A stretch of DNA of 64,000 bases from Astrocystis sublimbata. Taxonomy: Eukaryota; Ascomycota; Sordariomycetes; Xylariales; Xylariaceae. Made by a program: the position numbers and the translations under genes. The stretch covers positions 640,792-704,791 of the forward strand of contig JAJNNY010000017.1 of NCBI GenBank assembly GCA_022453515.1, read 5' to 3'. Below are positions 55,389 to 64,000 of this stretch, piece after piece. Under the pieces are notes generated by a model, which was not told the DNA's origin, did not search any database, and saw nothing but the letters and a program-made list of their open reading frames with translations. Within the stretch, counting starts at the first letter, position 1; each line of letters starts with the position of its first letter.

Positions 55389-55554
55389 ATTATACTTCGT
55401 TCGCGTGGAAATTACGTAGTTTGCATTGCAAGGCGTTCTTTGGTTACTGGCATCGTCAGGAAGGCAGATCTCATTCAGGAATGTACAGGCTTGTTACATT
55501 TCTGGTCCAGCTTAGAAGAAGGCGTAGGGAAAAGCTATTGATACCCATCACTAC

Positions 55555-56542
55555 CTATCGACCACCGTTCATGGCTTGCGTTAGAGCCAGCCGCTTTGAA
55601 AAGGGACTTAGACTGCGTTCCCGCGCCTCTCGCTTCGGTGCCCCTCCTCGTCTATGTTCTGGACCACCACTACCGCGAGGCCCACCCATTGGCCTGTCGC
55701 TGTATCGTGGGGGGCTGTTGTCTAGCCGTCGAGGCTCGCGGGGAGACCTGGAGCGAAAGCTTCGTGTGGGTGGCGGTGGCGACCGGCTCGGGCTCCTCGA
55801 GTAGCCTCCCCGTCGGCTGGCTGTATGTTGAGGAGCGACAGGTCTTTCCTCGTCTTGGAAAGACCTACGTCCTATGCTGCTATCGCGGCTTCGTGATCTT
55901 GCTTGTCTTGCCGCTGGTGACCTCGTGCTTCTGCTATGTCGTGACAAGGGTCGCTCATAGTCGCTCCCTGAATCGAACGACCGTCTCCTCGAGGGATTTC
56001 GTGCTGGCGATGGACTTAGGGCACCGCCACTCTGCCTTGGCGGAGATACGGACACTCTTCGACGAGCGGGTGACAAGGGTCCTCTCGTCGAGATGGTAGA
56101 GACCGAGTCGTATGACGCGGACCTCCTGTGCTGCCTCGATGGCTCAGCGTCACTGTCGTCGTCCCCTTCTAAATCTCGCTGTCTAGCTCTCTCTGCCTCC
56201 CTCTTGGCCAGCTCCTGATCCGCCAAACCTTTGCTGTAATGGTCTTAGCGACTAATCATACGCATCGGACAAATGCCACTTGAACTTACACATCTGGTTT
56301 GGCAGTGATGGTATCACTATCTAGCTTGGGTACAAGCTTGGGGTTGCGCAGCTGCTGCGTTCGCGACGGCCTAGCAACGTAGGGCCTTTCTTGTGCCGCG
56401 GCCTTGCATTCATATGAATAGTGCCGTGCTGGGAAGGTAAGCTTGTGGAACTGGTTCCTGTGGCGAATCACTTATCTCTTTTGAGGCACTTCTGGCACTG
56501 GACGCTGGCGGGAGTGCTCTTCGTGGGCGCTCTCCGATACAT
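55555..56542 (-). CDS. ZCCHC10-like zinc-knuckle protein with RS-rich tail; intron 1 does not join in frame canonically
   Basis: Minus-strand exons: 56542-56472 (MYRRAPTKSTPASVQCQKCLKRDK), a middle exon ending 56290 (HYSYECK..RPSRTQQL..NPKLVPKL), and 56233-55555 (KGLADQELAKREAERARQ then an Arg/Ser-rich tail). The zinc knuckle CQKC..HYSYEC (CX2CX4HX4C type) spans intron 1. Intron 2 (GTAAGT..ACAG, 56 nt) is clean. Intron 1 has donor GTGATT at 56471, but its only AG acceptor (56430-56429) leaves CACG before GCACTAT, 4 nt too many for the frame; the frame is correct if exon 2 starts at 56424. The intended product would be about 294 residues, an RNA-binding, probably splicing-related nuclear protein. 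Either a non-AG acceptor is used or a 4-nt insertion disables this allele. Confidence 0.72.
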
Positions 56543-58553
56543 GATGATAGCTTGGAGAATGAGCAGCTGGAAACCGTTCGGAAATGGGTAGGTAGTGGCG
56601 AAAATCACAATGTGACAAACAAAGTCTTAGACACTCATTCAAGTTTGTACCTTTTTTAAAAGACTGAAGCGATGGATCGTACGAGTTGAAGGTGAGGTGT
56701 CTATCAATACTGATCGATTGAGATAAATGGTAGCAGCCCCTTTGGAAATGAAGCTGGATTTGAGTCTTCCTCAACCTGCAGCAAGCAAGTTGCCCTACAG
56801 TACCTGGTACGCTCCAGTACCCAGGCGTGCCAGGCAGTTGTAGGCTTCAGCCCTGTGCGTATTAGCCTTATGTCACAGTGCTGCAGGGATATGGTTTGCC
56901 CACCTAAACTTAGCATGTGAGCCCCAGAGGTACCGTGCATGCACTGTCATATGAATGCAGGTTGCAGGACACCTGCACCGGACGATGTCACCGCCTGGAC
57001 TGGTACCTCTCAAGTACTTGACCTACCCGAACTCAGATGCATCATCTCTTCTTAAAAGCGGCTTACTAAGTGAGCCTATATCTGCTAGGTATGCGATTGG
57101 TATGATGATATCTTCAGGACTGTCAATTGAATGCCTGTGGCATTTGTAGGTACCTTGTACATAGCAACAGTCACCTACTCGTACCTCCCCAGATCTTTCT
57201 CACCGACCAGCCCCAAGACTTTGGTGCCCACAACTCGCTAAAGCACTCAGGTCAAAGCGAGCTGGGAATGGAGTACTGACAGCGGAGAGTACCTGTAGGA
57301 CACGTACTGGGGGGCCTTCTGCTCTAACTGCCGCTGGTCGCGAACTCCCCACAGCAGCTGGTACCTAAGTACCTCGCGCTGAGCAAGCATCTTCCCACCA
57401 CCCACCACCCGCCATTGGCATCCACCATTGGCATCCACCACCTCTCAACCTACGCACACAGCCAGCAGAACAGCAGAAGCACCGACTCTCCCAGAACACA
57501 CACACACAGCCAGACAGAGTCAAGTCGCAACCGACTTGGCCTCCACGCACGCCTCTTGCGGCGCCTCCGCACATCTTCGAAGAGCCGACCTCAGCCCTCG
57601 ACTTTGCCTTCTTTTCCCCTGCGGCAATCCACTGCCTCCACGGCTTTTTCTCGCCTGGTCCTCTCCCGCCCAGTATCAATCCACACACTTGGAGCCAAGC
57701 CGGCCGACTCCAGGCCACACTGCATCTGAGGCTGCTCCCCCAGTGCCGGCGAACGCTCTGGTCGAATCATCTCACCTGGCCGCTCGGATCCATGCCAGCC
57801 TCGCACCATCTCGCGACCACTCGGCTCCTATTTGCTCGCTCTTGCGACCGCCCGCGACACTACCCCGGCACCGCCCTGACAGCGATACACGCCCGACGCA
57901 GCATCCGTCGTCCTTGAGCCCTTGGTCGAGTCTTGTCCTCTTCCGTTCGTCGCAGGTCGCAGGAATCACACATCGGGCAGCCGTTTGAACTGTGTGACTT
58001 CGAGCCCGTGCTCTTCATTTCCTCCGCCTCCGGAGGCACCCGACATCACCGACTCTCCACCGCCCACTCTTGTCGTTGCGCCCGACGCAGCCTCACCCCG
58101 GTCTCCAGCACTGTACCTATCATCTCTACGCCCAGTTGTTAGCTGCTACTTTCTACGTTGTAAATTATCGAGCTCGCATGACCGACCGTCAGGCCGTCTA
58201 GGTATCCGATTACCACCAGCACCACACATACAACTGCCTTACGCGAACAGACACAACGCGATCACATCCAGTACCCTGAATCAAGCGACTTTCTACAACG
58301 ATGATTAGCCGCATTTCCATCTCCTCGCGGGTTGCGCTTCTTCACCTTATTTCCTGATCTGTTTCACCCGGCATTCTCGTACCGTAGCGCCTATCGTCGC
58401 AGCGCAGCCTTTGCAAAGAGATCTAGTCTAATTTACCGTCTTCTCGCGAGACCACTGGCGCAGTTACTGTCCATCCTCTTATTTTTTATCCTGCGTCTAG
58501 CGCAACAGGCCGGCTTTCTCGGCGCCTTCTTATAGCCGCGGCATTCTTCAGAA
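56543..58553. other. divergent promoter and long pyrimidine-rich leader of the R3H-SUZ gene
   Basis: 2 kb. The distal part (56543-57350) shows no gene. From about 57400 to 58550 the plus strand is C/T-rich and poor in purine runs, as in long 5' leaders of fungal RNA-binding-protein genes. Long low-complexity frames here (for example 57428-57988, Pro/Ser/Thr-rich) have no family. A CA repeat is at 57500-57512. No gene is called. Confidence 0.45.
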
Positions 58554-61327
58554 ATGGCGACCGTCCCGGCTGCTTCGGCACCTCCAAAGAGGCTGTCATT
58601 TGCGAAGGTGCGTTATTCACTCCTGCGCATGTTCTTTTTCAAGCTGCTGCGCAAGCCAAGCCACTTGTAGCATCAACTGCTAACTTTGTCGCTTCTCAGG
58701 TTGTCGCATCTCATCCCAAGGAGAGTAGTAATCCCTTAACTGTAAACCGAGTCGCCGTTCCGGCCATGGACAGGCGCGCCCCGACTCCTGTTACCGCTAT
58801 ACACCCTGTCGCAAGCACTCACTCCACTGCTACGCCCGAGTCTGCGAACATGGCCCAGTCCATCGCAGAATTATCGATTTCCGATGAGGGCATCATTGGA
58901 CCAGGTGAAGTGCGTGGCGACCAAGCTCCCGGTAACAAGGGAGCCAAGGATGCCGGCGTTCCACTCGTCAATGCCAGCGCGAATTCTACGCCGAGTTTAG
59001 TTGTCAATGGTTCGTCTTCATTGATAGTAGAATCACAAGCGAAGATCGATAATGTAGCTTCTGCATCGGATAATGTTTCACAGCGTGCGGACTCAAACTC
59101 GGAGACGGGCGCTAAGGCCCCTAGCCTCGACGGGAAGAGCATTACCTCTGGGACGACTTTTGCTCTCGATGAGAAGGAATCCCTTCGCCCTGACGACAGC
59201 GCAAGCGTCAAGGCCGCTGCAGAGGATGATGAAGCCTTCTCGGTCAGGAGTTCTTTGCTTGCGACATCTCGGATGGGCTCTGAGAATGCCCGCATGCATC
59301 GCCTCAGGCTTGGGGACATGCCAGAGAGACGACCTATTCCTGTACTTTCGGAAGCGCAGGAGGCAGGTCTCTCCACGCCGCAGAGCGGCACATCGAGTCA
59401 ACAGCCCCCTCCCGAGCAACCGCAGACGCTTGGAGGTACAACTGCGCCCAGTGACGCCTTCAGCAGCTCAATATATGGGCAGTATCCTGATGAAAAGCTA
59501 TTAGAAGCCATGAAATCGCCGAAGGACCGGCTTTTCCTACTACGTCTGGAACAAGAGGTTATCAATTTTGTATTATCGTCTAAGTGAGTGATATTCCATC
59601 AAGATGCTTCTGCAACGCCCGACTAACGTACAATTCAAGGGAACCGTACATGGATCTTCCGCCGAACAACTCGTTCTGCCGAATGTTGACGCACAAGCTT
59701 GCGGATTACTATCATATGACCCATTCGTTTGAAGTAGTTCAAGGTTCTGTGCGTATTTTCAGGACTCCCTTCTGCCGCGTCCCTGCGTCACTGGCCAGCA
59801 TCATGGACAATAACACGGAGGAAAAGCCGAAAACTCCGCCTCCAGCAGTACTGCCAAAGAAGATCATGCGACGAGGTGAAGACGGCGGCTCTGGTGCGGT
59901 TAGTACCAACGCTTCCAAGGCCACGTCAGAAGTCGGCAGCGATGGCAAGGAGAAAACAATTCCCAAGGAGAAGTAAGTTCAATACCAAATGACGCGAAAC
60001 GCAAGATATGATAGTTGCGAATTCGCAAGTACTAACAAGCTCTGCCGTAGAATGACGAGAGAGGAACGCGAAGAGGCATACAAGATAGCCAGGGAGAGAA
60101 TTTTTGGCAATACTGCAGACAAACCAGAGTCGGGAGCAGGTTTGGGACCACACACTTCCTTTTTGATGATATCTGCTAACCCATGACAAAGATACCGATG
60201 AGGCAAATGGAGTTTCTCGCGCCAGTTCTGTGTCGGCTAAGGACAAGTCAAACCTCGGGAAGAGAGGCAAGACGGGCAAACAGCGCCGTGACGACTCGGA
60301 AAGCTTCGATTCGCGCTCCCAATACGTCAAATATTTCCCACCGCCCCAGCAGATGGAATGGTCGCCTCATTTTGTCCCCACGAACATGCCGTATAATGGC
60401 CAGGTACCTCCACCGTACCAGTATATCCCACCCACCTACCAGAACTATCCCGCAGCTCCACAAGGGTATCCTACCATGATGCCCGGCAACGGGTATCCCC
60501 AGTACGGCAGTGCCCCAGCAGTCAGTATCACAGCTTCCCCCGCCCCTGACCAAATGTTGACCATGCTGCAGTATCCGCCTCAGCCTCAGCCCCAGCCTAT
60601 ACCATCACGTTATCCGTCTAATGGGTCATTAGCAAGCGCTTTTGGCCCTCCTGCCCAACCTACGCCTCAACAGCCTTGGCAGCCCAGCTTCAACCAAACG
60701 CCCCCACCACCAATGTCGTTCCCGAACCGTGGGCCACAAACACAGAACCAACCTCAACCTCAGTCCCAGTCCCAGCCCCAGCTCCAGCCCCAGGGAAACA
60801 CTGGGCAACTAGGTATTCCTTATGCTTTTGGACAGCTTCCAGCCCACGCCAACCCGCACGACCCCAAGAGTCAACATCCTATCCCTGGCAGTTATAACCG
60901 GCATGCTTTCAACCCCAAGACTCAATCTTTCGTGCCTGGCAATGGAATGAGCCCTGTTCAGACGCCAATGGGCCCCTATAACATAGCTGTCCCACCTCAC
61001 GGCAGTCCGCAGATCGGTTCGCCACACATGGGCTATGCAGCCTTCAATCAAGCTACTCCACCCCAGCCTTACGTGGGGGGAGGGCCCGGGTTCGGCATGA
61101 GCCGTCAGAGCTCTAACCAATCTCTTCCGCCATACCATACACCGCAACACATACCTCCACAGCATCCGTCATCGCATATCCCGCAGATGCCCAACAACAA
61201 AGCTGGAATTCCGCCATCTCAGGGGCCACCGCCAGCGCCGGCGGCATTTGGTCAACAAAACTTTCCTCACCTCCCGAACTACGGCAACGTCGCTACGCTC
61301 CCGCAGAAGCCGCCGACTAACATCTAG
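58554..61327 (+). CDS. R3H and SUZ domain RNA-binding protein
   Basis: Five exons, 58554-58607, 58700-59583, 59640-59972, 60051-60139 and 60192-61327, give 831 residues with closed phases. The N-terminal 290 residues are Ser/Thr/Ala-rich and disordered. The R3H domain (about 295-365) crosses intron 2: DRLFLLRLEQEVINFVLSSK then EPYMDLPPNNSFCRMLTHKLADYYHM and SVRIFRTPFCRVP. The SUZ domain (about 385-445) has KKIMRRGE and, across intron 3, MTREEREEAYKIARERIFG. The C-terminal 380 residues are Pro/Gln/Tyr-rich, prion-like, with QPQPQ repeats. Homologues (R3HDM type) bind single-stranded nucleic acid and act in cytoplasmic mRNA regulation; a role in translation or granules is inferred. The intron 4 donor GTTTGG is weak. 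Confidence 0.92.
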
Positions 61328-62821
61328 ATGATGCAGGCGCGCTTGACTTGCGGTGACACGCAACGCACGATGAGATAAGCAAAACATTGCATTAGTGGTG
61401 TTATTTACATGTGTTATATGGGCGGCGGCGGCAGCAGCGATATCCTCTACAATCTTCTTGTTCTTGTTCTTCATAGCAAAGCAAAGCGAGCAAAGCAGGG
61501 AACGGGACGGGATGGATGAGCGGAATGAATGGATATAACATGAAACGGTATTCATAAAGAATGATGATGACATTGACCATATACCCCTGAACTAAAAACC
61601 AGCACTTGGGCGGCTTGGCTTTACATTGCCTTCCCTCGGCTTTTCTCGCATTAGGCATTGTTAATAGGAACAACCATCCATACATCCATCAATGGTGGGA
61701 TTTATGGGCGCATAAAAGGTGCATAGAGGAGTAGGGGCGTTTTTGTCAATATGAAAAATCTCTATTCCTATTATGTCCGGGTTTGAATTTGCAATTGTTA
61801 GGCCCATTCGTTGACCTGGTGCACATTCAGAACATTCCAGTTCAATGGGTACATCGCATAAGATGTCCTTTGGTGCGTGATCGGATCGTGATCTTTGTAT
61901 AGTTAGTAGAAGCTGCTATTGTTGTATGTTGTGGACATCGCTCCTCTGACTCAGGTATTTACTTCTACGAAATGAAAATCGGAGGGCCAGGCTCGTGTGA
62001 AGAGTGATAGGAGGTATGTGACCTCATATGACTTCTTGTCATCTCACAACTGCACATTAGCGGCATTGTTAACCAAATATAGCCAACTCACACATTTTTA
62101 GATTTAACTTAGACTCAGACTTGTAGAAGTGGCCACGGGCAGCTCCCACTGGATTATTCAAGCACATACGTCTGAACTCGATTCCTACTCAGCTGAAGTT
62201 TACCTGAGGCAGCTATGTACGCTCGGTGTTGTTTCTTGCGCTTCGTGTTCGCTTATTGTCCAATGGTAGCCAATTCCATCTAGTTTATCCTAGCGGAAGT
62301 TACCTACGTACTTACAAATACACAACAGTTCCTTACCTACTACGCTACATTTAGCATACACTAGTTGTCGACATTAAGTGCAGATGAGAGCCTGGCATGA
62401 TGTGGCATCCACATTGTACAGCTTAGATACCTTGCTGAGTTCTACGCAGCGCCGCTGGGTATTATGCAAGTGGTCCATTTCAAACAGGACATTTTAACCA
62501 ACTGGCAAAACAGTACATTGGAACTGGGTTATTGTTCACGCAACCATACTTTCACATTCTCCTCCTATCTTTGTCCATTGCCAGTCTATTCCCGTGTTTC
62601 TATAAGGGATCCTGCCCTTATTCGAAAACTCGACAAAAGTAGTAATGTTGACACCATGCTTCTAAGCTACTCACTCACTCTTTCTGTAGAATTTCCTATC
62701 GGTAACGTCATCCACAAGCCATTGTCGCACCCAAGCCATTGTTGCACTTTTCAACCACTTCAAACTTTCTGCATTAACTTATAAATATCTTACCAATCAC
62801 AATATAACATATAAATCTAGT
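61328..62821. other. intergenic region bordering a transposon
   Basis: 1.5 kb after the R3H-SUZ gene. No gene supported; a frame at 62464-62784 is unidentified. The 5' end and terminal inverted repeat of the transposon beginning near 62822 should lie in the last few hundred bases, but I could not identify it. Confidence 0.45.
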
Positions 62822-64000
62822 GAAGCCAATCTACAGCTAGCGATCCAAACTAAGCATCGCAACCCTTATCTTTCTTTTCGGAAGCTTACTAAGATCTTCC
62901 ACGTTTGCAACCGTACCCTTAAGCGACGCTTCGAAAGCCACCAACCAAGGCATCTTACAAACCAAAGATCACGAAAACTCGATATGTCTAAAGAGGACAC
63001 GATTGCCAAACGCGTAATCGAGCTAGATTCGCGAGCGTTTCCACCCCGGCTTCGATACATTAAAGAAATAGCTAATATCCTCCGACGCGTCCGATACACA
63101 GCACCCGTAGGCAAGAACTAGGCCTCGAACTTTGTACAATAATAACCTAACCTCCAGACGCGTTTAAATCGTTAAATTAATTATTAATAAGCTTTTAATA
63201 AAAATCTTATAAGTTATTACGTATAGTTTACGCTTATAGTTAATATAATTACGAAATATAATATTATAATTAAAAATATATATAATTTTAATAAATCGGG
63301 GTTTTTAATAGGTATAATTATAATTAGAATAGTTATAATAAGCTTAGAAAAATATAAAAAACCTAGGTAGGCCTAATAAGGAGGTAGGGAATAAGTTATA
63401 ATAGTTTAAGCTATTAATTCTTAAGGCTAGGCGGTACTACTGTATATTATCTTCGCAGGCGTGTTTTACCTCGCGTCTTAGTATCGTAATACTACTTTAC
63501 TACTTAATTAGGTTATCGATCTTTTAAATAATAGTTAAACTATAAACGAAATAAGCGTAAAATAGCTATAATACTTCGATTTATATACTTAGAGCTATAT
63601 AAAGGGTATAAAACGCTTTTTAATCTTTAATAGTTATAAAAGCTACTATTTAATAAAATTCGAAAAATTTTGTAAAAATAATAATATTATTACCCTTTAT
63701 ATATTTACTTATTTATTATATAAACTCTAGCTTTTTAATTTAATACTTTTTAATATAATAAAACGCTTTTATTTATTATATATTAAAAACCTAATATAAT
63801 AGTATTAAACCTATATTACAAAGGAGGATTTTCTAACTGGGTTTTTTAAAACGTTTATAAATATTTTTATAAAAAAAAACATTTAATTAGGATTTAAAGC
63901 TATTAGACTTATTCCTTTAGATATAAAAAAGGTAATTTTTTTATTAGATATAAAAAAAAAACGAAAAAACTCCCTTTATCAAGCCCGAACTACACCTTTT
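62822..64000 (+). mobile_element. RIP-degraded pogo/Fot1-like (Tc1-mariner) DNA transposon, 3' end beyond window
   Basis: In-frame conceptual translation from 62822 shows the DNA-binding N-terminus of a pogo/Fot1-type transposase: EANLQLAIQ, a helix-turn-helix region, RKLDMSKEDTIAKRVIELDS, then PPRLRYIKEIAN and APVGKN with a stop (63119-63121) where the family has Trp. Homology continues through the AT-rich tail with many stops: NIYNFNKSGF at about 63275-63304 (family: Asp-Glu where Asn-Lys is read), LIFNSYKSY and KNNNIITLY around 63620-63700, and a C-terminal SSPNYT near 63975. Every difference I note is a C-to-T or G-to-A change, as RIP produces. The catalytic DD residues are converted (D to N), so it is inactive. 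Confidence 0.85.
63120..64000. other. AT-rich RIP block
   Basis: About 880 bp of extremely AT-rich, TpA-rich sequence to the window edge, starting abruptly within the transposase frame. CpA and TpG are visibly depleted and stop codons frequent. This is the classic outcome of repeat-induced point mutation in Pezizomycotina and marks the start of a possible AT-rich heterochromatic block. Confidence 0.85.

Noticed and set aside
57428..57988. 186-codon Pro/Ser/Thr-rich plus-strand frame
   Set aside because: Low-complexity C-rich leader DNA with no family, and other frames are equally open; treated as the leader of the R3H-SUZ gene.
58332..58535. Hydrophobic 67-codon frame just upstream of the R3H-SUZ start
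   Set aside because: It has no ATG start (it begins at TTG) and lies in a T/C-rich leader, which makes chance hydrophobic codons.
1..64000. CRISPR arrays, rRNA genes or viral insertions
   Set aside because: No regularly spaced identical repeats of suitable length, no rRNA signature, and no polymerase or capsid-like frames were seen.

Overview
The window is nuclear DNA of a filamentous ascomycete, most probably a Sordariomycete. The evidence is short introns (about 45-150 nt) with GT..AG ends and CTAAC-type branch sites, typical Pezizomycotina proteins (CFEM, But2, GH72, PaxU-like/DUF829), and an AT-rich tail with the C-to-T pattern of repeat-induced point mutation (RIP). I found no rRNA, no convincing tRNA, no CRISPR array and no secondary-metabolite cluster.

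Layout. 1-5.1 kb: the 5' end of an MFS (MCT-type) transporter leaving the window on the left, a 102-aa conserved small protein, and a Y_phosphatase3-type phosphatase. 6.4-10 kb: a DUF829/PaxU-like alpha/beta hydrolase and a YtcJ-like amidohydrolase. 10.8-20.1 kb: a dense informational block with a mitochondrial helical-repeat protein (CIA84-like), mitochondrial ribosomal protein S18 (RSM18), the U3 snoRNP protein IMP3, and a RAD26/ERCC6L2-like SNF2 ATPase. 21.3-33.4 kb: a secreted But2-domain protein, a TauD-type dioxygenase, a GPI-anchored GH72 glucanosyltransferase, and a membrane-anchored A1-protease-like protein that seems to lack its catalytic motifs. 34-47.3 kb: a SET-domain protein with a signal-peptide-like N-terminus, the F-BAR/C1/SH3 protein BZZ1, the DEAD-box helicase DBP5, and a CFEM membrane protein with a long cytoplasmic tail. 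48.3-61.3 kb: a DUF2462 small protein, a mitochondrial PPR protein, the splicing factor Cwf18, a ZCCHC10-like zinc-knuckle/RS protein, and an R3H-SUZ RNA-binding protein. 62.8-64 kb: a RIP-degraded pogo/Fot1-like transposon running off the right edge.

The genes are mostly independent. RNA metabolism (IMP3, DBP5, Cwf18, ZCCHC10-like, R3H-SUZ), mitochondrial expression (CIA84-like, RSM18, PPR) and cell wall/surface (GH72, CFEM, But2, A1-like) are over-represented, but no operon-like system is evident. I joined exons by hand and checked that the reading phase closes; all but one model close. The exception is the zinc-knuckle gene, whose first intron does not join in frame at a canonical acceptor.

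The most notable observation is in IMP3. Its first intron can only be removed in frame as two nested canonical introns (a spliceosomal twin intron). That model gives 183 codons, the length I recall for yeast Imp3. A second theme is dispersed TAGG/CCTA tetranucleotide islands and palindromes in nearly every intergenic region.
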